64,000 nt of DNA from Christensenella sp. UBA7862 (lineage in GTDB: Bacteria > Bacillota > Clostridia > Christensenellales > UBA1242). Below are positions 1-7,978 of this stretch, in pieces; the first letter of the stretch is position 1, and each line of letters begins with the position of its first letter. The stretch lies in assembly GCA_002500135.1 (NCBI GenBank), contig DLSM01000001.1, positions 1 through 64,000 on the forward strand, written 5' to 3'. The position numbers and the translations under genes were made by a program. The notes under the pieces were generated by a model, which did no database searches, was not told where the DNA came from, and saw nothing but the letters and a program-made list of their open reading frames with translations.

Positions 1-340
1 ATTAAAGTGGCACGCGAGCTGGGTTCAAAACGTCGTGAGACAGTTTGGTCCCTATCCATCGTGGGCGTAGGATATTTGAAAGGAGCTGCTCCTAGTACGA
101 GAGGACCAGAGTGGACGTACCTATTGTGCACCAGTTGTATCGCCAGATGCATGGCTGGGTAGCGAAGTACGGACGAGATAAACGCTGAAAGCATCTAAGC
201 GTGAAACTCCCCTTAAGATTAGATATCCCATAACACAAGTTAGTAAGACCCCTTGCAGACAACAAGGTTGATAGGTCAGAGGTGGAAGCGCAGTAATGTG
301 CGTAGCTGACTGATACTAATAGGTCGAGGGCTTGATCAAG
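1..340 (+). rRNA. rrl: 23S ribosomal RNA, 3' end (partial)
   Basis: The first 340 bases are the 3' end of a large-subunit rRNA gene, cut by the window start. The universally conserved sarcin-ricin loop core AGTACGAGAGGACC is at 94-107. It is followed by the typical domain VI sequence (GCTGAAAGCATCTAAGCG at about 184-201, GGTTGATAGG near 267, ACTAATAGGTCGAGG near 316). The exact 3' end is set by analogy to Bacillus/Clostridium 23S and could differ by several bases. The rest of the operon lies upstream, outside the window. Confidence 0.97.
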
Positions 341-445
341 TATAATCTTGACACAAGTCTTGATAATATTACTTAGTTTTTCTCATTTGAATATGCAGTT
401 GTGATGGTGCTTAACCCCTCTTTTTGAAAAAGTTGGGAAAATCAC

Positions 446-474
446 TTGATTATATCTGTAAAATCAGTTATAAT
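446..474 (+). promoter_or_regulatory. Sigma-A-type promoter in the 23S-5S spacer
   Basis: TTGATT at 446-451 and a perfect TATAAT at 469-474 are separated by 17 bp. The predicted start, about 7 bases after the -10 box, falls at 481, which is also the predicted 5' end of the 5S rRNA. This suggests 5S can be transcribed independently of the 16S-23S transcript. Confidence 0.6.
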
Positions 475-480
475 ACCATG

Positions 481-597
481 AATGGTGAAGATAGAGAGAA
501 GGAACCACCCGTTCTCATCCCGAACACGGAAGTTAAGCTTCTCATCGCCGAAGATACTTGGCTGGAAACGGCCCGGGAAATTAGGACATTGCCGTTC
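481..597 (+). rRNA. rrf: 5S ribosomal RNA
   Basis: About 117 nt matching the 5S consensus: CACCCGTTCTCATCCCGAAC in the loop B/C region, ACACGGAAGTTAAGC just after it, and the 3' helix partner GCCGTT at 591-596, which can pair with wobbles to the 5' AATGGT. It lies about 140 bases after the 23S 3' end, as in a standard rrn operon. Any open reading frame across this stretch is incidental. The end positions are inferred from the closing helix and may be off by a few bases. Confidence 0.95.
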
Positions 598-606
598 AAC
601 CTCATC

Positions 607-633
607 AAGACCAGCGAATAGCTGGTCTTTTTG
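607..633 (+). terminator. Intrinsic terminator of the rRNA operon
   Basis: A perfect 9-bp stem (AAGACCAGC at 607-615 with GCTGGTCTT at 621-629), a GAATA loop and a T run follow the 5S gene. Confidence 0.93.
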
Positions 634-740
634 TATTTATTTACCATAATTTATTTATCCTTTTTGTTGTTATATGTTAGTTTTAACGTCCCATTCGACA
701 AATTTCGCATGGCCTTTCTGTGCAAATTATTTATTCACTA

Positions 741-769
741 TTGACATATTTACATTTGTGTTGTAGAAT
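741..769 (+). promoter_or_regulatory. Sigma-A-type promoter for the gene at 805
   Basis: Consensus TTGACA (741-746), 17-bp spacer, TAGAAT (764-769). The predicted start near 776 gives a short leader carrying AAGGAG at 793-798. Confidence 0.8.
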
Positions 770-804
770 GTGGTATAGTAGGTGTTAAACACAAGGAGAA
801 TATT

Positions 805-1539
805 ATGAACGATTGGATAGACGAAATGAGAAATCAGTCGGAATATTTTGCAGGTCTTGGACCAACAAACAGACCAAACTACATTCATCAAGACCCAGAA
901 ATTGAAGTTGTAAAAAAATCATACAAGAAAGAAAAGCGTTTAAATAAACAACTACATTCGCTAGAAAATAAAAAAGCAGAAATCGCAAGAAAGAATTTTG
1001 AAAACTTCTGTGACAGTCAATATCGTTTTTACATTTCAAAATTGCAAGATTGCAAAGGAAGAGAATGGTATTCTGAATCTTTCAATCATTCACACATCTC
1101 CAAAAATCCGGACGTCCACACTGACCTCGCATATTGCTACGATCGTGGACTTTTTCTTGTCGAAAATGAAAATGACGACACCTCAATCTTTGCTATTCTT
1201 CCAGTTTTCAGCGATAAAAATTACCATTTCACATTTTATGGAGCAACAAGAACATTACTTATAAATGGCAATGGGGACAGTCACTTTGCATACATTGGTT
1301 TTGTTAGAAACAATTGCAAATCTCAAGTATTTCACGAATTTTTTCCAGAAGATAGCATTGTTTCCTCGCTCCCAGACGAATGTCCAATCACTGGCGTAAA
1401 AGCTTCTCATCTGTTCACAGTTCTAAGTGATAGATATTCAGATTGCAAAGACGCTATTCTGCTTATGAGCAAAAATGACAATGCACACTCCGCTCCAGCA
1501 AATACTTTTGACTCTCACGAGGATGCTCCAATCAAATAA
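805..1539 (+). CDS. Hypothetical cytoplasmic protein, 244 aa
   Basis: I do not recognise this protein. It starts at ATG 805 behind AAGGAG (793-798, 6-base gap) and a consensus promoter, and ends at its own terminator, so it is probably a monocistronic gene. No signal peptide or membrane segment is visible. Residues of about 35-70 are Lys/Glu-rich and likely helical or coiled coil (VVKKSYKKEKRLNKQ region). The middle (about 100-200) is a mixed region with aromatic strands (FAILPVF, FTFYGATRTLLING). The last 40 residues are polar and probably disordered. Codon use and AT content resemble the neighbours. The first gene after the rrn operon gives no pathway hint, so no function is assigned. Confidence 0.8.
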   Translation: MNDWIDEMRNQSEYFAGLGPTNRPNYIHQDPEIEVVKKSYKKEKRLNKQLHSLENKKAEIARKNFENFCDSQYRFYISKLQDCKGREWYSESFNHSHISKNPDVHTDLAYCYDRGLFLVENENDDTSIFAILPVFSDKNYHFTFYGATRTLLINGNGDSHFAYIGFVRNNCKSQVFHEFFPEDSIVSSLPDECPITGVKASHLFTVLSDRYSDCKDAILLMSKNDNAHSAPANTFDSHEDAPIK

Positions 1540-1549
1540 TATTTTAACT

Positions 1550-1584
1550 TATCCACAATTCTTCAAGTTTTGTGGATATTTTTT
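1550..1584 (+). terminator. Intrinsic terminator after the 805-1539 gene
   Basis: A 9-bp stem TATCCACAA (1550-1558) / TTGTGGATA (1570-1578) is followed by a T run. The left arm contains TTATCCACA (1549-1557), identical to a DnaA-box consensus; this is probably coincidental in a terminator. Confidence 0.85.
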
Positions 1585-1623
1585 ATAAAAAACACATTTT
1601 TCATGTGGCGAATATAATGAAAT

Positions 1624-1770
1624 ATGAACGCAGACCAAATTAATACACTGGCTGTTTTGATTGCCAAAGAAATAAATTGTAAACTTTCTCCAAAAGAAAA
1701 AGACGAATTATGTGCCTTGTTGGGACAAATTTTGTGCAACCTCGGCACATACAATAGATTTTGTCACTAA
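1624..1770 (+). CDS. Small protein, 48 aa, DUF6774-like
   Basis: ATG at 1624 opens a 48-codon frame ending in TAA at 1768-1770. The product begins MNADQINTLAVLIAKEI and continues through a K-L-S-P-K-E-K-D-E-L segment to a Cys-containing helix (LLGQILCNLG). The pattern of a hydrophobic helix, a short S-x-E-E/D-type turn and a second Leu-rich helix with Cys residues resembles small clostridial proteins of the DUF6774 type; that match is from memory. No good Shine-Dalgarno precedes the ATG. A TATAAT at 1613-1618 lies so close that a leaderless transcript is possible, but no -35 element is evident. It sits alone between two terminator or promoter regions. It could also be chance coding. Confidence 0.5.
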   Translation: MNADQINTLAVLIAKEINCKLSPKEKDELCALLGQILCNLGTYNRFCH

Positions 1771-1953
1771 AATTTTTTTTAGCAAAAATATCATAATTTT
1801 GGTTAAATTAAAATATATTTGGTTATACTACTATTGTGAAGTTTTTGTTTAAGAATACCAAAATATCAAAAAATTAACATTTTTTTGACCAATATTTTAG
1901 ACAAAATTTACAAATTTGGCATGAAATTTTTTATAAAAATAGGACTTCAAGTG

Positions 1954-1982
1954 TTGCTTTTTATAAAAAAACAAGGTATAAT
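1954..1982 (+). promoter_or_regulatory. Sigma-A-type promoter for the transglutaminase-like gene
   Basis: TTGCTT (1954-1959), 17-bp spacer, perfect TATAAT (1977-1982). The predicted start near 1989 leaves a 26-base leader holding AAGGAGG at 2001-2007. Confidence 0.75.
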
Positions 1983-2014
1983 TAAGATGAAAAATATGGA
2001 AAGGAGGAATTATT

Positions 2015-4063
2015 TTGAAAACTAGAGCAAGAATTTGTTTGTATATTTTTTTGATTTGTTCCTTCTTCGCACTCGGCATTTTGGGATACTTTGTCTTTAA
2101 AGCCCCGGGCGACAATGTTATGGTCGGGTCAAGGAAATTTGTAAAAGTTCAAGCAGTGCAGAACGCAGCAACCTATTCCGTCACGGTGGAAAACGATAAA
2201 AACGCCCAAACCGAGGCGGTTTTTTATAGGGTGGGGAAAAGACAATCTGAAACCCCAAATGCTTATGACTACACAATTTCCGTTTCACTTGACGGCGAAA
2301 CACTGCTCGCAGAAGAACATTATCAGCAAGAAATCACTCGCACAGACTCTGCAACGGGCAAAATTGATTGTAGAATTAAAAACTATACAATCAATTTTTT
2401 TTCTGAAGACGAAATCGTAAAAACTTTGAATTTTGTTGACCAAGAACTATTAAGCGTTGACCCAGAGTTTTTTTGCTGCGTGGTCAGCGAATATGTAGGC
2501 AACTTTTTCTCAAAGGACGGCAACTACAAGGTTATTGTATTGGCACTTGACGGCGAAGGGAATGTTATAACGGACACTGACGGCAACGAGGCAAAAGAAA
2601 TTGTAGATTACGACTTTAGGGCATATTATGAGCAAGACTTTGAAAGACGTGCAAACTACTATTATGACGGCGAATGGGGAAGTTACGTAATCTCATCAAA
2701 AAAGGAACTCGATAGATTTGTAAAATGGGCAATTTTGTATAGGCAGGGCAAGGGTAAAGATATAACTTTTTTCGTGAAAACAGACGAAATTACCCCACGA
2801 AACATCAATTCACTTGTAACTGACAGCATATACAACTATCCAGAATATGATGCTTTGGAAGATAATGTGCTGTATGCAAAAATGGTCGGAAATATTGGAA
2901 TTCTAACCAATTTTAACTATTATTTGGACGAGAATTTCTTAAAAACTTACAAAGATTTGAAAGAAATTGACCACACTTACAACAACGCAAATTACAATAC
3001 AGCAACTGAGTTTATTCATGGGAAAGATGAAAATTATGCCCCAACTTATGTAACAAAAACTGCAGAAGAAAGGATTTTTGCAATAGACAATGCGCAGGAC
3101 GAAGTGGAAGTTTACAACACTGAGCAACTTTATATGGTCGTCCAGTCAGGTGCAAAGCCAATTTTTGTCGAAGGCAAAAGTGATGTGGCGAAAACAGTTT
3201 ATGAAAATGCTATTGAAGTTTTAAAGCAAATTAACAACTCAAATTCACTCACTCCATATGAAAAAACTTTGAATATCTACAACTATGTTTGTGGTGAAAT
3301 TGTGTATGATTATGTGACTTACAAATACATGGAACTTACGGGCGACATGTCCATAAGAACATTTGGGAATTACAGTTGCTTCTATCTTGAAGGCGTGTTC
3401 TATGACTTCGGAAACGGCACCCATTATGCAGTTTGTGACGGGCTTGCCAAAGCAATTTCACTTATGTGCAACATTGAAGGTGTGGAATGTTTCAAAGTCA
3501 ATGGGCAAATTGTAGGTTCGGGCAATCACGCTTGGAATAAAGTCCACCTAACAGACACAGAATATGGAATCGATGACTGGTTCTACATCGACCCAACTTG
3601 GGGCGAGGGAACTTACACCAGTGACGGCGAAAATTATCAAGTTTTGACCCACTCATATTTCCTTTTTGCCCATGACGACAGGGAAAGAACAATAACTTAT
3701 CCAGAAGACGCAGAACTTTATCACCATGGCAAAAACTACGAATATTACAAAAAAACAACTCGTGACCTTGACGGTGAAAAAGTTAGCCTTTATGTTGAAA
3801 ATGACAAAAACTTAATAGATAATTTCACAATATCTCAAAGAGAACTTGAAAACGGCAAAACTTCAACAGTCTTGGAACTTAAATTCTCATCAGACTATTT
3901 GTTAAACCCAAATTCCAAAATGGCAAAATTATTTGAACTAGCATACACTCGAAATACAAAGGGAATTGAGGCGTGGTTTGAAAGTTGTGGAGTCACTTCA
4001 AATTGGGAATGGGTGGCAACAGACGGCGATAACACATTGTCCATTTTCAGATTTTACAAATAG
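2015..4063 (+). CDS. Membrane-anchored transglutaminase-like protein
   Basis: A 682-aa protein with one N-terminal membrane segment (about residues 8-29) and the rest predicted outside the cell. A transglutaminase/protease-like domain at about 430-545 carries a full candidate triad: Cys474 in VCDGLAKA, His505 in NHAWNKV and Asp526 in YIDPTWGEG. This arrangement is typical of the bacterial transglutaminase-core family, whose members are often cysteine peptidases or amidases acting on surface material. The upstream 400 residues are not recognised. The start is TTG at 2015, chosen because a perfect AAGGAGG (2001-2007) sits 7 bases ahead and the sequence then encodes a membrane anchor (KTRARICLYIFLIC). 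It is monocistronic, with a promoter at 1954 and a terminator at 4094. The next gene is a surface lipoprotein, which suggests a cell-envelope role; the substrate is unknown. Confidence 0.85.
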   Translation: MKTRARICLYIFLICSFFALGILGYFVFKAPGDNVMVGSRKFVKVQAVQNAATYSVTVENDKNAQTEAVFYRVGKRQSETPNAYDYTISVSLDGETLLAEEHYQQEITRTDSATGKIDCRIKNYTINFFSEDEIVKTLNFVDQELLSVDPEFFCCVVSEYVGNFFSKDGNYKVIVLALDGEGNVITDTDGNEAKEIVDYDFRAYYEQDFERRANYYYDGEWGSYVISSKKELDRFVKWAILYRQGKGKDITFFVKTDEITPRNINSLVTDSIYNYPEYDALEDNVLYAKMVGNIGILTNFNYYLDENFLKTYKDLKEIDHTYNNANYNTATEFIHGKDENYAPTYVTKTAEERIFAIDNAQDEVEVYNTEQLYMVVQSGAKPIFVEGKSDVAKTVYENAIEVLKQINNSNSLTPYEKTLNIYNYVCGEIVYDYVTYKYMELTGDMSIRTFGNYSCFYLEGVFYDFGNGTHYAVCDGLAKAISLMCNIEGVECFKVNGQIVGSGNHAWNKVHLTDTEYGIDDWFYIDPTWGEGTYTSDGENYQVLTHSYFLFAHDDRERTITYPEDAELYHHGKNYEYYKKTTRDLDGEKVSLYVENDKNLIDNFTISQRELENGKTSTVLELKFSSDYLLNPNSKMAKLFELAYTRNTKGIEAWFESCGVTSNWEWVATDGDNTLSIFRFYK

Positions 4064-4093
4064 ACATTGACACAAATTGAAATTTACAAAACT

Positions 4094-4126
4094 AGAATTA
4101 GTGCAGAAATGTGCTAATTCTTTTTT
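4094..4126 (+). terminator. Intrinsic terminator
   Basis: AGAATTAG (4094-4101) pairs with CTAATTCT (4114-4121), followed by a six-T run. Confidence 0.85.
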
Positions 4127-4223
4127 ATTATTTTAGAGTTAAAAACGATAAGACAAATAAATTACAATTTTTGAAATATGTATTAAAATCATGCCAAAAA
4201 CATTTCTAAAATCATATCATATG

Positions 4224-4232
4224 TGATAGAAT
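4224..4232 (+). promoter_or_regulatory. Extended -10 promoter element for the InlB-repeat lipoprotein
   Basis: TGATAGAAT at 4224-4232 fits an extended -10 (TGnTAnnnT). No convincing -35 lies 17 bases upstream. The start would fall near 4239, ahead of AGGAG at 4255-4259. Confidence 0.45.
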
Positions 4233-4265
4233 ATAAATAGATTTTTAAAGGGTTAGGAGTTTGAT

Positions 4266-7200
4266 ATGAAAAGAAAATTTATTATGTTTCTTATTGCCAT
4301 GTTCGCAATTTTACCTTCATGCTTTTTGTTCTCTGCTTGTGGTGAAAACTCGGGAAATGGCTCGGGGAGCGGTTCAAAAACCTTGACACAAGAAGAAATA
4401 AAGGCATATATTCCAACATCGTTTGAACTTAGTAGCGGAATGGGAGTTAAAATTCACCAATTTGGTGAAAATTTTTCCATAACCACCACAACCACAGTCA
4501 ATGGCGTAACAAAAGAAACCACTATTCATGACGGTCTTTTTGAAAAGGTTTATTTCAAAGACTCAAACAACAATGACATTTATTCCACAATAAACTACGA
4601 TAGACTTTCTCGCAACACTTCAAGTGGCAAGGAATATTACTATGTTGAAAGTGACAGAAAAAGTTACATTACATACAATGACAAGAGTTATAGCGAAAGC
4701 ATTTGGGCAAGCAAAAGAGATTCCGTTGCAAATGGCAAATACAACGAATATAAATCTGAAGTTTCGCCAATGGTCAAGGAAGTAGCAAATAACAGCGTCA
4801 CTTTTTCAAATGAGAACCTTCTTGAAATGCTGGCAACCATTGAAAGAGCAACAAACTACAACGCAACAATGTCACGAGAAATTTTGGGTGACGATTATGA
4901 AGTGAAATATGACTATGAGAAGAAAAATGTTTCATCAAAAGTCCAAGAAACAGCCACCCTTACATCTCGTTTTGTCATAAACATGACAAGCGAAATGCCA
5001 ACACGTGTGGAAGATTATTGGTATCCAGTGGCGGAAACTTGCGTTATGCGTATTGACGCAAAATTTATTTATCTTGATAGCAAAATTCAAAAAATAGAAC
5101 TCCGCTTGACCTATGACCCAAAATACAACCCAGAATCTAAACTATATGAAACAGGTGAACTTGGAAGCAAAAAAACACCGTTGATTTATGAAGGCGTAGA
5201 TATGGACTTTACATATGGCAACACTCTTGATATTCCAACAGCAAAAATTGAAGCGCTTGCCCCAATTTCAAAAACAACCCTTCATATAAGTGACGAAGCA
5301 TTGCCAGAAGATTTTTCAAAGTCAGTTACAACGGGCGAAATTCTGACACTTCCAAATTTAACTTCTGAAGGCAAAACATTTGACGGTTGGTATTTTGACG
5401 CTGATTGCAAATACAAAGTTGAAAACAATCAATTTGTCCCAGAAGGCGGAGATGTCACTCTTACAACAAGGTGGAAATATGCAGAACCAGAACTTGAACT
5501 AAATGGCGGAACGCTTTCATCTTTTGCTGAACAAAACTTCGACCAAGTTAAATCTTATCACGACTTACTCAATGTTTTTACGGAAAAAGACGGATATGCT
5601 TTTGTAGGCCTATACACAGACCCAGAACTAACTTCAAGGGTTGACTACAATAGTGACGAAGATTACAAAGGCGAAAAACTTTATGCAAAATATGAAGAAC
5701 TTGTAACATTAACTCCTGTTATTGAACAAGGTGTAAGTTATAAAGTCATTCCTCAAACGGGCAAGGCGGGAACAAAATTGTTCCTTCCAAAAGAAACAGA
5801 CCTTGGCTTTAAGTTCAATAATTGGTATTATGAAGACGAAAGTGTGGTGGGCAGTGTGTTCCCAACAGAAAGTCAAAATGTTTATCTTCAAGTTACAAAG
5901 GGCATTGTCGTTACAATCTATCAAGCAAAAGCGCCTTTTGAATATTACACAAACGCAGACAAAGATTATGTTGGCAGAGTGTATCAGTTTACAATGAACA
6001 AAGGTGTAAGTTATAAAACCATTGAAAGCCAATATGAAAAACTTTACAACAAACTTAACCCTGAATATGAACTAAAAGATAGAATAAGCGGCAAATATCT
6101 TCTAAAAGACGGAAATAAATATTATTACAAGCAACTTCTTGAAAACGAAAAACAAACAATAAAAACAAATCTTCTTGATTGTGCGGAGAATGTGTCGTCA
6201 TCTTACAACGAAAATGTAACATTCTATCCAGCTTATACTCAACACGACAAAGTAAGAATTAAAATTTCAATGTATCATTATGGCTACAATCCAAACCTTG
6301 ACTCAGAACAAAATGGAGATTGTGAACAACAATGGTTGATTAGTGATGTTTATGAAGTTGTTGACCTTGAACAATGGGAATATGACCTAAATAGAGAAGA
6401 ACCTCAAACAATGTTTGATTCTTTATATCTTTATTCAAACAATAAGTGGGAAGAAGTTTCGGGCGATGGCAATTTGCTTCTTCGTGTTCAAGAAGTCAAT
6501 GACCTTTCTTGGGTTGCTAACGGAAGTAGCCTAGGTGCTGTTGTAAAAGATAAAGGACAACTGGAATATGAAAGAAGCGTAGTAAAAAATTTGCGTGAAA
6601 AATATGACAGCCTGTTGGAATATGAAATTAATCCACCATTTGGCACCATAACTGGTGAAAGGGACTATCCTTCAACTGTCAACGTTTCTTTTGAAGCACA
6701 ATTAATCTTGAGAAACGAATTGCACTTGCACCGTGGTGACGAAGAAAAAGTAATTTATATCGACCACATGAACACTTCTTGGCGTGGAATAGTTTATGGC
6801 ACAGACAAACTTAGTCTTTCAACAATTGGTTTGCCACTTTCATTGCAACACTACATTGAAGTCGGCACCGTTCAAAATGGAAAAGTTGCGTCTGAAGGAA
6901 TGCTTTTGGAAAACTATGCCAAAACTAGCAAAGATACCATGACAAGAGATAGTTGGAAGTCTGCTGACTTTGCTGAAGGCACCAATTTGTCCGAAATTTA
7001 TTACACATATAACGGTCAAATCTTTGAAGGATATTATACAGACAAAGATTACACAAATGCAATCTTCACCACGTCAGAGGGAACTATTAGCGGAACTAAT
7101 TATGATGACGACGGTTATAACGGAAGAATTTATGACCTATATCTTAAATATGTTGACGACATAAAATTTACTTTTAATTTCACATCGGAAGAATTGGATA

Positions 7201-7874
7201 AAATTAATGAACTTGGTAGTTTTGGCAGACAAACATCAGTCCTTGCAATTGGCGTGAATGAAAATTTTGTTAAAGACTCATCTGAATTTGGAGACTATAA
7301 AACAGCTTATCAAGTTGGAAGCGAAGTCAGCTTTAATGACTACATCAAACTAAACGAAAGCACAAAGCTATATGAAAAACAAGACCCAGTGTATAGGGAA
7401 AATGTTTCTGTCACAGAATTCGAGTCAGGGCTTTTGGATTCGGCAATAAAGAAAGGTTGTTCAGATAATATATATGAGTTCAAAAAGGACACCAACGGCA
7501 ATTATTATATCAACTTCTCAACCATTCAAAAATGCAACAACTACAATCCACAAAATGTTGGGATAATGCTAAACAATATTCTTTGTGTGTATTCTCTTGA
7601 AGTTAGAAAGTCAAAGAGTTACACTGAAGAAAATGGCGAAACAATTTGCAATAATGTTGAAAAAATAATCTTCAAGACCACTCAAAAATATTATTTCGAG
7701 GCAGAAGATAGATTAGAAAGTTATGCCTTTGAAGACCTAAACTCAAGACCTGAAGGTGCAAATATTCTCTTTTCAAAATGTTATGATAAAGAAACAAACA
7801 CTTACAAAACCGAATGCGTGCTTAATCTTCCATTCTTGTTTGACGCAGACGGGAAACTTATTATCTCTGACTAA
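4266..7874 (+). CDS. Large lipoprotein with InlB-type (Listeria-Bacteroides) repeats
   Basis: A 1202-aa surface lipoprotein. The signal peptide ends in a lipobox (LFSAC, lipid-bearing Cys25), followed by a Gly/Ser linker (GNGSGSGS). Short modules of the InlB B-repeat/Flg_new type can be seen at about residues 350-400 (GKTFDGWYFDADC), 440-475 (GYAFVGLYTDPEL), 480-540 (LGFKFNNWYYEDE) and 905-940 (GQIFEGYYTDKDY). They show the family pattern of G-x-x-F-x-G-W/Y-Y followed by an acidic residue. Such repeats are stalk or adhesin modules on bacterial surfaces. The N-terminal 330 residues resemble no family I know. ATG 4266 follows AGGAG by 6 bases. The gene is monocistronic and ends at a bidirectional terminator. 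The ligand is unknown. Confidence 0.88.
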   Translation: MKRKFIMFLIAMFAILPSCFLFSACGENSGNGSGSGSKTLTQEEIKAYIPTSFELSSGMGVKIHQFGENFSITTTTTVNGVTKETTIHDGLFEKVYFKDSNNNDIYSTINYDRLSRNTSSGKEYYYVESDRKSYITYNDKSYSESIWASKRDSVANGKYNEYKSEVSPMVKEVANNSVTFSNENLLEMLATIERATNYNATMSREILGDDYEVKYDYEKKNVSSKVQETATLTSRFVINMTSEMPTRVEDYWYPVAETCVMRIDAKFIYLDSKIQKIELRLTYDPKYNPESKLYETGELGSKKTPLIYEGVDMDFTYGNTLDIPTAKIEALAPISKTTLHISDEALPEDFSKSVTTGEILTLPNLTSEGKTFDGWYFDADCKYKVENNQFVPEGGDVTLTTRWKYAEPELELNGGTLSSFAEQNFDQVKSYHDLLNVFTEKDGYAFVGLYTDPELTSRVDYNSDEDYKGEKLYAKYEELVTLTPVIEQGVSYKVIPQTGKAGTKLFLPKETDLGFKFNNWYYEDESVVGSVFPTESQNVYLQVTKGIVVTIYQAKAPFEYYTNADKDYVGRVYQFTMNKGVSYKTIESQYEKLYNKLNPEYELKDRISGKYLLKDGNKYYYKQLLENEKQTIKTNLLDCAENVSSSYNENVTFYPAYTQHDKVRIKISMYHYGYNPNLDSEQNGDCEQQWLISDVYEVVDLEQWEYDLNREEPQTMFDSLYLYSNNKWEEVSGDGNLLLRVQEVNDLSWVANGSSLGAVVKDKGQLEYERSVVKNLREKYDSLLEYEINPPFGTITGERDYPSTVNVSFEAQLILRNELHLHRGDEEKVIYIDHMNTSWRGIVYGTDKLSLSTIGLPLSLQHYIEVGTVQNGKVASEGMLLENYAKTSKDTMTRDSWKSADFAEGTNLSEIYYTYNGQIFEGYYTDKDYTNAIFTTSEGTISGTNYDDDGYNGRIYDLYLKYVDDIKFTFNFTSEELDKINELGSFGRQTSVLAIGVNENFVKDSSEFGDYKTAYQVGSEVSFNDYIKLNESTKLYEKQDPVYRENVSVTEFESGLLDSAIKKGCSDNIYEFKKDTNGNYYINFSTIQKCNNYNPQNVGIMLNNILCVYSLEVRKSKSYTEENGETICNNVEKIIFKTTQKYYFEAEDRLESYAFEDLNSRPEGANILFSKCYDKETNTYKTECVLNLPFLFDADGKLIISD

Positions 7875-7887
7875 ACTTAAAATTAAA

Positions 7888-7919
7888 GCAAAAAGGCTAT
7901 CATAAAGATAGCCTTTTTT
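7888..7919. terminator. Bidirectional intrinsic terminator between convergent genes
   Basis: A perfect 11-bp stem AAAAGGCTATC (7891-7901) / GATAGCCTTTT (7907-7917), with A and T runs on both sides, serves the plus-strand lipoprotein gene and the minus-strand VanW gene. Confidence 0.92.
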
Positions 7920-7978
7920 CATGGTTATTCTTATATTCATAGTGTTACTTTCATGCTGCAAAATAGGTGATATAAATT

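Noticed and set aside
424..621. A 65-codon open frame on the plus strand
   Set aside because: It lies across the 5S rRNA gene and its terminator, with no ribosome-binding site.
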